Assembly: GCA_946122785.1 (NCBI GenBank)
Contig: CAMGYJ010000006.1
Span: forward strand, 40,134,066-40,198,065
From: Linum tenue
Taxonomy: Eukaryota > Streptophyta > Magnoliopsida > Malpighiales > Linaceae
Length of the DNA: 64,000 nucleotides
Reading direction: 5' to 3'
The notes beneath the pieces were generated by a model that saw only the letters and a list, made by a program, of their open reading frames with translations, was not told where the DNA came from and made no database searches. Position numbers and translations under genes: made by a program. Positions 44,436 through 55,286 of the stretch are shown here, in pieces. Each line of letters starts with the position of its first letter. Within the stretch, counting starts at the first letter, position 1.

Positions 44436-45335
44436 AGGTGAAATCGTAATTGTAGATTAACATCGTAAAATCTTAATATTTTAAGGTTCATATTAAAATA
44501 AACACATAAAACACCACATAGTAATAACAATTCATATCCTAAATAATAGTCAGCCAGATATAACTTAATTACCTCCCAATATAAATTTCTTTGTTAAATA
44601 AACACAAATATCCATAGATTTATTCATGTACATACAAATAAGCAACCTGAAACCTTATAGAAATAATTTAATCTAAGTAATAGTTAAGAGTAGAAAATCA
44701 TATAAGATCGTTAGGATCAACTTTGACATCCCTCACACACCATCATCATTGTCCATTTGTTTGAGCAATGATATCATTGTTCTGAGGATCACTTGAAGTA
44801 CTTTCACCATTAATCATATTTTCTTGATCACCATCATCTGGCAAAGGTAACTCATTGTTTATTGCATTCCCTTCTTGGTCGAAAAAATATCATGGATGGT
44901 GGTGCTGAAGTTTTGGGGGCTAAACAAAAGCTTGAAAGTGAATGGGAATTGGGCTAATTGCTAGGGTGGAAAGGAACAAAGTACGAGCTAAATGGGTGGG
45001 TGGATGAAATCGTTGGTGGAAGGAGCTGGGCGTTAGTATGAGAAAGAGGAGTAGATGAGGAAGATAACAAAAATTAATTGAGGGTTTTGTTGTTTATGAT
45101 ATTTGGTCGGAGGAAGTGAACTTGACCCGGTTCATGGGCAAAACCCGACCTAATTTTGCTCCAATTAACATGAAACTCGAAAGCGTAAAAATCGTATATT
45201 TTAAGGATTTTACGATTTTAATTTGGGATTTAAGGTTCAAATTTTTGTAGTAAATCAGTTTGGAACCCATAGGCAAGATCGTAAAATCGTAAGATTTTAA
45301 TATTAAAATCGGGATTTTGACTATACTAGTGTTCA
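44165..45335. mobile_element. Probable non-autonomous DNA transposon in the LINE
   Basis: The LINE reading frame stops at about 44164 and resumes at 45336. The interval begins TCAAAATCGTGATTTTA and ends, read on the opposite strand, TCAAAATCCCGATTTTA: a terminal inverted repeat with two mismatches. Copies of ATCGTAAAATC in both orientations cluster near both ends (44463, 45202, 45279), as subterminal binding sites do. The antisense stretch 44880-44730 (FFDQEGNAINNELPLPDDGD) might be the tail of a lost transposase. No target duplication is clear. Superfamily undecided. Confidence 0.5.
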
Positions 45336-45693
45336 GGTTTGTAGATCTCTAAGGGATAGACATTTGCGGGTAAGTCCTAGACATCAACTTGTTGTGGTTA
45401 TGGGGCAGTCCAACAAAGATTGCATAGTGGCTAGGGGGTGGATTTTGCAGGATGTTAGGGGAAGGCCTTTGGCCGTTCAAGGTCGGTTGTTTGATGGTGT
45501 TATGGATCCTTTCCAGGTGGAACTCCTAGTACTAAGTTAGGCAATTCGTTGGTGCGTGGTGTATGGTCTTACTCATGTTCTATTTACTGGTGATGCGAAT
45601 GATGTCCTAGATAAAGTGAGGCAAGAATTTATTTCCGATGCACGAGATGGGATTGTCCTTGCAGAGTTAGTTATGCAGCATGGTTTCTTCTAG
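45336..45693 (+). pseudogene. LINE RNase H-like domain fragment
   Basis: Reads DCIVARGWILQDVRGRPLAV, GRLFDGVMDPFQVELL, AIRWCVVYGLTHVLFTGDAN, DVLDKVRQEF and ends in TAG at 45691-45693. This is the RNase H type domain carried at the C-terminus of many plant LINEs and follows the zf-RVT region in the expected order. Confidence 0.7.
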
Positions 45694-45696
45694 TCA

Positions 45697-46813
45697 TGAT
45701 TCGGGTCCAATTGTACACATTTTACCCCTCATTTCTTGTTCGTGTTGCTTAGTAGATCACCGTCCCTTGACCTATTTTACGCTAGGTTGTGCTTGTTTTG
45801 CTACATTTCAGTTCCTACCACGTGTGGTAAGGTCGGGGACAAGTTTTACGTCATTTGGTGGTCAAAACAAGCCAAAAAGTGGAGGCTGAACACTGTTCAC
45901 TGGCTAGAGCCTCAGTTCACGGTCTTAGAGACCATGAACTAAAGCCCCTTTCTGTGAAGTGGCCAATTTCACCGGACTCAAGTCATTTCACGTCTCTACG
46001 ATCGTGAACTGAAGCCCCAGAGCATGAACTCGGGCCTATCGGGAAAATATAAAGACAACAATGGGGAGAGGGAAAGGAGAGCTGGTTTTTGGAGAGGAAT
46101 TATTTTCTTTCTCTAGGGTTTCGACCCAAGAAAACCAAAGGGGAGTTTTAGTGAGAGAGAGAGTGTTCTTGAGTGATCTTGGAGCTTAATTGAAGGCATT
46201 GATCAAGCTTGGAAGCAAGTAATAAGCCTAAAAGAGGAAGAAGAAGATCTTGGGCTCCAATTTATAATCTCTCTCTTCTCTCTCTAGAAACTCATCCTTT
46301 TCTCTTGAGTTTAAGAGCCCTAGGTCTAGATTTTGTTTCATTGTTGATGTATGTGACAAATTCCGCGTTTGATTGATGATTTTACTTAATTGATGAATGT
46401 TTTCATGAATGGCATGAGTTTGGTTTCCATTATGATGCATTGAGCTTCTGACCTAGGAGGGAGAAAATCCCCTTTGAGCCCATTATTGGCATCTTTGGGT
46501 CACTCCTCATCCTATATCGTAAGGGTAATCCTCGAGGGAGTCATTTCCATCAATCTCCTATGATATAAGGGTGCCCTAGGCTGAATAGAGCATAACCCAT
46601 TCATCAATTTGTCGTTCCGGGTCATTCCCGAGGGTTTCCATCTCCTAACGCTAGAGTATTTGAGTCGATTGAGTTAGGAGGATACTCAACATTGATCAAA
46701 AAGGTCGGAACTAGGGGGATTCAACCCAAGAGAGCTCCCAACCTTGTAAATAGCTAGGTTAGTGGTTAGCTAGATTAGTTAGTTTATTTCTTCCAACTAC
46801 CATCCTAGGTTGG
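45697..46813 (+). repeat. Athila-like LTR I, cut by element G
   Basis: Starts TGATTCGGGTCC four bases after the LINE stop. Contains degenerate TTCACGG palindromes (45898-46030; arms around 45913-45938), TATAAAG at 46048-46054, a GA-rich leader, and its middle part. At 46814 the start of LTR G interrupts it; the remainder is not seen in the window, as expected if it lies beyond 64000. Confidence 0.75.
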
Positions 46814-48199
46814 TGATGACTTGATATATACACATGTTTTTGTCCACCATTCTTATATCGTTTGAATCTTATTTCTCGTGTTTTAGGCCGATTTCACGCT
46901 AGGTTGTTCTTGTTTGTGATATTTCAGGTCCTAGTACGCGAATGAAGGTTTGGGAACGAGTTCGGGGTCGATTGGACGTTTGGCGAGAGGCTGAGCAAGC
47001 CACACGGGCACGCTTAAAAACCCACACGGCCGTGTGACCTGGCCGTGTGGCACCAAATTACACGGGCAAGCCACACTGGCCGTGTAGGGGACCCATTGTG
47101 GCCGTGTGAAGGCTCGGTGATTTCCACACGGGCAGCCTGGAAATCCACACGGCCGTGTAGCGAACCCGAAGCCACTTAATCGAAACGCCGCGTTTTGCAC
47201 ACTTACACGGACAGCTGGGAAAATCACACGGTCGTGTAGCTTGGCCGTGTGGTCGGGAAAATCTGGGTTTTAACCCAATTTCGAGCCAAAGGAGAGGGAA
47301 TCAATTTTTTGGAGCAAAAACAGAGCCCTAGAGAGAGAAAGTGCGAAGAACACCCCCTAAGAGTGGTTTTGGAGCTGGGTTTCGTCAATCAAGCTTCGAA
47401 ATCATCCTTGGAGAGAAGATCATCATCCCAGAGCAGATTCTTTCCATTTTTATGAGTATGACTGCTTTGTATTCTTTTTCCCTCTCTCTCTCTCTCTCTC
47501 TATGGAGTAGAACCTTCTCTCACTTGGGTATGAAGAACCCTAGTTCCATGTGTTAGGGATCTTGATTGTAATGACTTGGGATTTCTATACTGTTTGGTTT
47601 TAATCGAATGATGCATGATTCATTGAATCAATTGAAGTCTGATCATCTTTTCTTGATTTCTGTTGCAACCTGAGATAGATAGAATCTGATTAGGTTGTTA
47701 GAGCTTCATCATTCGGCAGTGGTAGATTGGTTATACGAGAGTTAGTCAATATATTGCTTTGTACTGGAATCTAATTCCAGTAGTGGAGTTCTGTGTTTAT
47801 TGCCTCAGCAGTCTATCCCGGTGAAGGTTAGTCGCCTGCCAGTTAGCCTGCATGAGAGGGCTTGGTCAGCTTAAGAGATTCCAAGCTACTGTCGGATCTT
47901 CTGCATTTAATCAACAGTTTATCAACCCAGGGTAATTACAACTGAGACCTAACTAAGGAGCTAGGGGGACTCATTCCTGAGCGACTCTTCCTTTGCTTTA
48001 GAAAACCGAACCATTTCCTGCTTTCTTACTGCTTTTAGTTAAAAACACAAATCACTCGACTTAGTTTGCTAGATAACAGATATACACGGAGTAGGCAGTA
48101 GATCTAGACCCCGGGTTGACAATTAGAGCTTGTCTGTTACTGCATTTCCGGACTGCGATTACACTTGGTCGTAGTTTGGTGTTGTGTTTTAGCGTGTCA
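46814..48199 (+). repeat. 5' LTR of element G (1386 bp)
   Basis: TGATGACTTG... to ...AGCGTGTCA. The U3 part has a cluster of CACACGGCCGTGTG palindromes (46995-47250; e.g. 47023-47036) instead of the TTCACGG type. A CT run is at 47483-47503. The second half matches remnant S. Confidence 0.85.
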
Positions 48200-48205
48200 A
48201 GTTTT

Positions 48206-48223
48206 TGGCGCCGTTGCCGGGGA
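48206..48223 (+). other. PBS of element G, tRNA-Asp
   Basis: TGGCGCCGTTGCCGGGGA, perfect match to the tRNA-Asp complement, six bases after the LTR. Confidence 0.9.
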
Positions 48224-48344
48224 CCCTCTAGGTTATTGGGGGAAACGTGAAAGTTTGTTACTCTAGCTTTTTCTTTACTGCATTTTCTCTCTTCCACCTG
48301 TGTTCCTTCACGGGTTGCTTTTGCTGATTGTGTGCAGGTAGTGC

Positions 48345-50608
48345 ATGACCCGTAGCCAGTCGGGAGATTTACTATCATTAGAACAATTGCTTGAACGAAC
48401 CTGTAGGAACTTCAAGCGGGCTCTAAAGGCGCGACTGGCTGCGGAGGAGGCGCTAGCACAGCTACAAATCGCCGACGAAGAAGAGATGGGTGACCCAGAA
48501 GACCATGATGTGGTCCTTCCTGAGGAGCAGACCATGGGATACTACTGGACCGCCAGAGCCGCGGACATGAGGTCGCCCATTCAGCACCCTCATGTGCCAG
48601 CGAATAACTTTGAGGTGAGCACCTCTGTCATCACCATGCTGCGCGGTTCGGTGGTGTTCCGTGGCAAGGAGGGGGAGTGCCCCTGATCACATCTAAGGCG
48701 ATTCCACGAGCTCATCGATGGAATCAAGATAAATGGGGTCCCAGCCGATGCCATCCAGCTGAGGTACTTCCCATTTACTCTGGAGGGGCAGGCCAAGGAG
48801 TGGCTAGACACTCAACCTCCACGCTCGATCACCACGTTCGCCAACCTGGCGGACAAGTTCCTCACTCGCTACCATCCCCCGTCCAAGACGGTGGACCAGC
48901 AGAAGCAAATTACCCACTTTGGTCAGGATGAAGATGAGACCATCCGAGATGCTTGGGAGAGGTACACCAGTCTCTTCCTCAAGTGTCCCAACCATGATTT
49001 TACCGACGCCTTCAAGCTGGGAAACTTCTACCATGCCCTCTTCCCGGAAGACAAACAGCTGATTGACTCGGTCTTTGGTGGGAATATGCTCACCAAGACA
49101 CCGCCACAGCTGAATCAACTCTTTGAGGAGATGGCACAGCAGGGCTATGATTGGAGGACTGCGAGGAGATCGAGACGAGCACTAGGGCGGGGTGTGCATG
49201 CTGTAGCCACCCAGTCATCTGATTTGGTGCAGGTGGTATCGAAGCTGGTTTCAGCCATTGATCGATCTGGGATGATTCCAGGTACAGGACAGCAGCAAGC
49301 GATGCACTGCCAGTGGTGTGAGAGCTCCCATCACACCATGGAGGACTGTCAGGCGATGAGGGAGTCGTCTACTCCCCAGGAGCAAGTGGACTTCATCGGC
49401 AATGCCAGGCGCTTCGACCCCTACAGCAACACTTACAACGAGGGGTGGCGCCAGCATACCAACTTCTCCAGGGACCACCAGGCTTCCAGAGGCCTCCTTA
49501 CCAGCCCAGACAAAAGCAATTTCTGCAGCCGCAACAGTCTCTCTACCCGCCCAGACAGGGGCCAGTTCCAACTCAGTCACAGGTGCGACCATTTCATCAA
49601 ACAGGGCCAGCACCTGCAGCCCAGTACAGAGTGACCCGGTGGCAGGATTGCGAGATTTGGTGGGTTCTCTGGCAACCTCCAGTTCAAACAAGTTCAATAA
49701 CATCGAGTAGTTCATGGAGAAAGCTTCAGGTAAATTCTTGGAGCTAGAGGCTGGTCAGAGAAACACACAGGCTGTGCTGCGGGATATCCAGACCCAGCTT
49801 GGGAGTGTTGCCCAGGCTGTAGCTCAGAGGAGTCCTGGTACTTTACCTGGTCAGACCATCCCTCATCCGCAGGACCCAAATGAGCACTGCAAGGCCATTA
49901 CTACCAGAAGTGGCAAGATGACTACTGATCCACCTGTGCGGGCACAGGAGAGAGAGACCCCTGCTTCAGCACTTCCAGCTAATGAGGAGGAAATGGAGAA
50001 GGAGGTTGAGGTGCCTGCTCCTAAATCGAAACTAGTGGTGAAGGAGTATGTACCACAGCTTCCCTTTCCTACTCGGTTTCACAAAGCATGCCCTTCGTGG
50101 AGGCATTATCGAAGATGCCCAAGTATGCCAAGTTCATGAAGGATCTCCTCACCAACAAGAGGAAGCTTGGGGAGCTGTCAACGGTGATGCTCAACGAGGA
50201 GTGTTCTGCCATCCTGCAGAACAAACTACCAGAGAAACGAAAAAGATCCATTGGGCATCCTAGGGGCATTGCAGAGGACTTGATAGTCATAGTAGGGCCA
50301 TTCTCATATCTTGTTGATTTTGTGATTTTGGACATAAATGAGGATGTGGATGTGCCATTAATATTTGGTAGACCTTTTCTCGCCACCGCCAAGGCGCTCA
50401 TTGATGTGAATGATGGGAAATTGATTTTGCGAGCTGGGGGTGAACAAATCACCTTCTCTATTTCTGATAATATGAAACACCCCCAGCTCCATGATGAGCT
50501 AGACTACTGTGATGTTGTTGCTGATTTTGAGACCGCACTCGCCATCATGAGTGCGGATACTGACGATTTCCTCGAGCGTTGTCTTTTACTAGGGGAACAG
50601 GCATCATA
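48345..50608 (+). pseudogene. Gag and deleted protease of element G
   Basis: Starts at ATG 48345 (context GTAGTGCATGACC shared with F). Frames give LEQLLERTCRNFKRALKARL, GYYWTARAADMRSPIQHPHV, the gag core (AIQLRYFPFTLEGQAKEWLD, FKLGNFYHALFPEDKQL), a CCHC knuckle (CQWCESSHHTMEDC), a Gln/Pro-rich stretch in another frame, and a spacer (LGSVAQAVAQRSPGTLPGQT). The protease segment 50088-50608 goes from KLPEKRKRS directly to GIAEDLIVIVGPF, so the catalytic DLGAS box is deleted, while VPLIFGRPFLATAKAL is kept. Shifts at about 48687, 49440 and 50088 and a TAG at 50606-50608 break the frame. Confidence 0.8.
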
Positions 50609-50612
50609 GGAT

Positions 50613-51953
50613 GTGCAGCTGGAGGAGCAGCTCGCGGAGCTAGATGAGGCCGCGATCGAGGGGCAAGAGATACCATTCAAGTCGATCCCTATCTCGCCCC
50701 GAATCGCTACATCATTGGAGGAGCCGCCAAAGTTGGAGCTTAAGCCCCTCCCCTCTCACCTAGAGTATGCATTTCTCCGGGAGGGGAATAAGCTCCCGAT
50801 CATTATCAGCTCGGATCTGACAACCGAGCAGAAGAGCAGGCTGGTGGTTCTGCTGCAGAAGTATGCCCGGGCCATGGCTTGGAAGATCACAGATATCAGA
50901 GGCATTAGCCCATCCTTCTGCTCCCACAGAATTCTGATGGAGGATGAGGTTAAGCCAGTCAGGCAACCACAACGGAGATCGTCTCCCAACTTGGAGGTAG
51001 TGGTTCGGGCAGAGATTGTGAAGCTCATGGATGCAGGGATCATGTTTGCTATATCTGATAACAAGTGGGTCAGTCCCACTCAGGTGGTTTCGAAGAAAGG
51101 TGGGATGACTGTGGTCCCGAATGAGAAGAAAGAACTGATCTCGATGCGGACCGTGACCGGCTGGAGAGTCTGCATCGATTACCGGCGCCTGAACGACGCC
51201 ACCAGGAAAGATCATTTTCCCCTACCTTTCATTGATCAGATGCCGGAGAGGTTGGCTAGCCATGAGTTCTATTGCTTCCTGGATGGCATGTCTGCTTATT
51301 TCCAGATTCCTATCGCACTATTGGATCAGGCGAGGACCACATTCACTTGCCCCTTCGGTACCTTTGCTTACCAGAGGATTCCATTCAGGCTGTGTAATAC
51401 ACTGGCAACCTTCCAAAGATGCATGCTGGCGATCTTCGGCCGACTGGTTGGAGAGATCATGGAAGTCTTCATGGATGTCTTCTCGGTTTATGGAGACTCC
51501 TTCACTCATTTTCTCCATAACCTGGAACTCGTTCTGAAGAGGTGCGAGGAGACTAATCTGGCACTCAGCTGGGAGAAGTGCCATTTTATGGTCCGTGAGG
51601 GGATTGTGCTCGGGCACAAGATCTCCAAGCAGGGGATTGAGGTGGATCGCACGAAGATTGAGACGATCAGTCAACTACCTCCTCCCATTTCTGTGAAGGG
51701 GATTCGCAGCTTCCTGGGTCATGCAGGCTTCTACCGGCGCTTCATTAAAGATTTCTCGAAGATTGTCCTGCCCCTGACCAAGCTGCTGGAGAAGGATGCA
51801 CCATTCCAGTTCACTCCTGAGTGCACACCGGCATTCGAGACTTTGAAGGAGAAGCTTACCCATGCACCCATCATTGTGACTCCTGACTGGTCTTTCCCCT
51901 TTGAGCTAATGTGCGATGCGAGTGACTATGCAGTCGGAGCCGTTCTGGGTTAG
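50613..51953 (+). pseudogene. Reverse transcriptase and RNase H start of element G
   Basis: A 446-residue open frame. RT landmarks in order: YAFLREGNKLPIIISSDL, RILMEDEVKPVRQPQRR, SPTQVVSKKGGMTVVPN, GWRVCIDYRRLNDATRKDHF, DGMSAYFQIPIA, FTCPFGTFAYQRIPF, and the active-site box. There the second catalytic aspartate is replaced by valine (VFMDVFSVYG, about residues 286-295). Two other conserved positions nearby also differ (PFRLCNTLATF). The thumb and RNase H start (FELMCDASDYAVGAVLG) follow; TAG at 51951-51953 ends the frame where the homolog in C continues. The enzyme would be catalytically dead even if read through. Confidence 0.9.
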
Positions 51954-53163
51954 AGACGTGGGAAGCACTTCCAGACCATCTACTACGCTTCGAACACCTT
52001 GAACGACGCACTGAAGAATTACACCACCACTGAGAAGGAGCTCCTCCTTGTGGTGTATGCATTTGATAAGTTCCGACCATATCTGGTGCTCTCCTATGTG
52101 GTGGTCTACACTGACCACTCGACGATTCGCTACCTGATGAGCAAGGCTGATGCAAAGCCTAGGCTCATCCGCTGGATCCTGCTTCTGCAAGAATTCGATA
52201 TAGAGATCCGGGAAAAAAAGGGAGCCGAGAATGTTGCTGCAAATCATCTTTCACGGTTGGAAGCCCCTTCGGTGGACAACTTCGTGGAGGAGATCGATGA
52301 TTCTTTCCCGGGGGAGCGATTGCTGGCGATGACATTGGTGGACAGCATGGTCCCCTGGTATTCTGACTTTGCCAATTATCTGGTGGGCAAGCAGCTACCA
52401 AAGGGGATGGCCACTCATGCAAAGCGCAAGTTCTTCTCCGACCTGAAGCATTACTTCAGGGAGGATCCTTACCTCTTCAGGATCGGAGCAGATGGCGTGA
52501 TCTGGGGCTGTGTCATGGAGCACGAGATGGGAGACATCCTGTCTCAATGCCATGAGGGACCTACTGGAGGTCACCATTGAGGAAACCGCACAGCGCGGAA
52601 GGTGCTACAGTCGGGCTTCTATTGTCCCTCGCTCTTCAAGGATGCAGACACCTTCGCACGACAGTATGACCGCTGCCAAAGGTCAGGTAACATTTCTTCC
52701 TGGGATGAGATGCCCCAACATATTTCTGTCATTTGTGAAATTTTTGATGTTTGGGGCATCGATTTCATGGGCCCATTCCCTCCATCTTTTGGCAATCTGT
52801 ACATACTGGTTGAGGTGGACTACGTCTCGAGGTGGGAAGAAGCTCAAGCCATGCGCACCAATGATGCATGACAGGTCTGCTCATTTCTGAAGCAGCTGTT
52901 CTCCTGGTTCGGGACACCTCGCGCCATCATTAGTGATAGAGGAACCCATTTTCAAGGGCAATTCACTAAACTCCTCCCTCGCTATGGTGTTAAGCATCAG
53001 GTGTCGGTGGCTTACCATCCCCAGTCAAATGGGCAAGCCGAGTTGGCGAACCGGGAGCTAAAACGAATAATTGAAAAGACGGTGGATCATTCCCGCAAGG
53101 ATTGGTCCACCAAGCTCGATGATGCTCTTTGGGCATATAGGACGGCCTATAAAAGACGGTAAA
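51954..53163 (+). pseudogene. RNase H end and C-terminally deleted integrase of element G
   Basis: Continues RNase H (YYASNTLNDALKNYTTTEKE, VVYTDHSTIRYLMSKADAK), a tether, and integrase: the zinc finger has CHEGPTGGHH, a TGA (52578-52580), then QYDRCQ where the first zinc-binding Cys is Tyr. The catalytic acids are visible in [20 protein letters not shown] and SNGQAELANRELK. A TGA at about 52869 also interrupts it. After WAYRTAYK the sequence jumps to the ALVGRQP motif, so about the last third (GPF-containing domain) is deleted. Confidence 0.85.
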
Positions 53164-53165
53164 GA

Positions 53166-53186
53166 AGCGCTTGTGGGGAGGCAACC
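53166..53186 (+). other. Conserved AGCGCTTG..GGGAGGCAACC motif (G)
   Basis: Counterpart of 15950-15970. Here AAAGAAGCGCTTGTGGGGAGG reads KEALVGR..., close to the J version KEALVGRQPN. It is preserved although the integrase end next to it is deleted. Confidence 0.6.
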
Positions 53187-53316
53187 ACACCTAGGTTTGC
53201 ATCTCTTTTCCTTTTTCCTTTTGATTTTTTTGTGTTTTTGAGTCTTGAGGTGTTGTCCAAGAGTCGACTGTCGATTTTTGCGCAAAAATAGGTCAAATTC
53301 GGGGCTCTGGAATTCC

Positions 53317-53610
53317 ACACGGCAAGGCCTAAACTCCACATGGCCGTGTGGAATTGCCTTGTGGCCGTGTGAAGCCCTTGGAAGTTTCACACGGGCAGCA
53401 GGGGTCCCTCACACAACCGTGTAGGATTGGCCTTTGGCCGTGTGAAGGCTCGGTGATTTCCACACGGCCAGCATTGCTCTTTCACGCGACCGTGTGAAAT
53501 CCCTCGGCCAGCCCGTGTGGAATCCTTGGCCACACACGGGCAAACACCTCGGCCACACGGCCGTGTGGCCGACCTGGCGCCTTTAAAATCGGCCGACACG
53601 GCCGCGTCGC
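53317..53610 (+). promoter_or_regulatory. Internal inverted-repeat module and TATA-like box (G)
   Basis: Many CACACGG/CCGTGTG half-sites. 53551-53570 is a perfect 20-bp palindrome, GGCCACACGGCCGTGTGGCC. A TATA-like TTTAAAA follows at 53582-53588, and then a leader with 'ccagaaaaccgcgat' similar to those of A and F, cut at 53863 by J. The palindrome type matches the G LTR, not the TTCACGG type of A and F. Confidence 0.7.
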
Positions 53611-53863
53611 CAGAAAAACCTCTCACCCCTCGCCGAAATCCTCTCCACTCACCAGAAAACCGCGATTGAAAAAAAAATTGGCGATTTTCGGCGGTTTTTG
53701 GTCGGTTTTTCACCAACCCAATCTTTCCTCATCCTTTTCGGCACTTCCCTTGATTTTGGGACGATTTGGGCCGGATTTGGGTCATCGGAGGCGATTTCCT
53801 ACGAGACTCCAGCGAGGCTCTGACGTGCATTTTCGGGCAGATTTTGGGATTTTCGTCGCTTCC

Positions 53864-55246
53864 TGACTCGCTATGACACAACTCCTAACAATGGCCAAGT
53901 GTAACCAATGAAAGGGACTGCAGTATAGTGGCTCAAGTAATAAATATCGAATCCACGGGTCTCTAGAGTTACTATTACTCAGCTTCAGTTCATTATCTAG
54001 CAAAACAGATTAAGATGAAAGAACTAAAACTACTCTAGCAAACTACAGTTAAAGTTAATCTAATTACAGGTTGGGAACTCACTTAGGTATGATTCCCCCT
54101 AGCCACTAGCCAGATTAACGATCGATGATTTCTAACTTGTTTCACTTCATTCACAATGCGGAGAATCCTTGACTAGACCTTGAGTCTCGACTAAAGGAAC
54201 AAGGCCCTCTTGAGTCAATTGCCTAGAGGGACGTATCCTTCTCTAGAACAATCGATCAAGGCGTTCTGAACTAGACTCCCTCTATCGAATGAGGTTCTCA
54301 ATCGATACAAAGCAGTGAATCAACCCTCGACTAAAGCAATCGATCCACTACTATCAATCTATGGTGCTCTATTGACCTAATCAGGTATTCGCTCTCATAG
54401 GATCAAAGCAGAATCAATAATCTCGACTAAAGCATAATTGAATCGTGAAAACATGCATAGATTGAATATGAACTCAAGATTATCAAGTCAGAGTACTCAT
54501 ACAATCATCCAATCAAACAAACATACCTAGGGTTCCTCAAAACCTAAGTGAAGGGAAGTTACTCCATAAAGAAGAGAGAGACTGCAGTAAGAATCTTCAG
54601 ATGATCAGTCTTCAAGTCCGGGCTTGTTCCTCGAGCTTCCAAGGCGAAGAAATCCTCCAATTCCACTCCAAGAATGCCCTCAAATCGCTCTCTCTCTCTC
54701 TTTGGTTCGTCCCTAGGGTGTTTGGGATCCAAAACCCAGCTCCCCCTCTCCAAAAATCGCAAAACAGCTTTTATACCCGCTGAAACTCGCACCCCCTACT
54801 TGCACGGCCGTGCAAATTGAGGTTTTGGCCGTGCAGACCCCTTGGGAAACCCGCACGCCCGTGCAGAATTTCACACGGCCGTGCACAATTTCCAGCATGC
54901 ACTCCTAAGCTTCGTTGATCTCGTTTGACCTCCGATTCAGTCGCCGTTTGATCCTAGACGCTCGTAGTCTCGTCCTCTTTATTTTCATGACAAGCTTGCA
55001 TGATTCTTTTTCCATAAAGTGAGGTAGAAATCCATTCTTCTTCAGGTCATGCCCGACTTTCTTCTCCCGAATCGTCAATTGATCTCTGATTGACTTGAAA
55101 CTTGCGCCTATACTTCACTTTATGTGCTTGGACCTGAAATGTGAGAAAGGAACACAACCTAGCGTAAAATAGGCCAAAGACACGATAATTCAAGCTCAAA
55201 CAATCAAGAAACAAAGGGGAAAACATGTGCAAATACCGAGTCATCA
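53864..55246 (-). repeat. Left (3') LTR of element J, 1383 bp
   Basis: Sense start TGATGACTCGG at 55246 after the PPT, end ...GCGAGTCA at 53864. Palindrome TTGCACGGCCGTGCAA at 54800-54815 and further half-sites to 54895. TATA box TATAAAAG at 54775-54768 (minus strand). It differs from the right LTR at about nine positions by my count. Confidence 0.9.
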
Positions 55247-55286
55247 AATCCCCCCACACTTAACTGTTTGCTTGTCCCCAAGCAAA
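55247..55286 (-). promoter_or_regulatory. 3' PPT and GNRA-loop hairpin of J
   Basis: Minus strand: TTTGCTTGGGGACAAGCAAA (55286-55267), then AAGTGTGGGGGGATT (55261-55247) against the LTR. The second copy is at 59362-59401. Confidence 0.8.

Larger units (their letters stand above)
46814..53863 (+). mobile_element. Athila-like element G, 5' part with gag-pol
   Basis: 5' LTR, PBS, gag, damaged protease, RT, RNase H, integrase, then the internal palindrome module and part of a leader exon, where J is inserted at 53864. K (60700-64000) probably is its continuation, because K starts with intron-end and 3' ORF sequence and its hairpin is closest to that of J, of the same palindrome family. The 3' LTR lies outside the window. 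Confidence 0.8.

Noticed and set aside
47015..47250. CACACGGCCGTGTG clusters as a centromeric satellite or CRISPR-like array
   Set aside because: Spacing is irregular, clusters are confined to LTR U3 and the internal promoter position, and the surrounding organism is a plant; no array structure.
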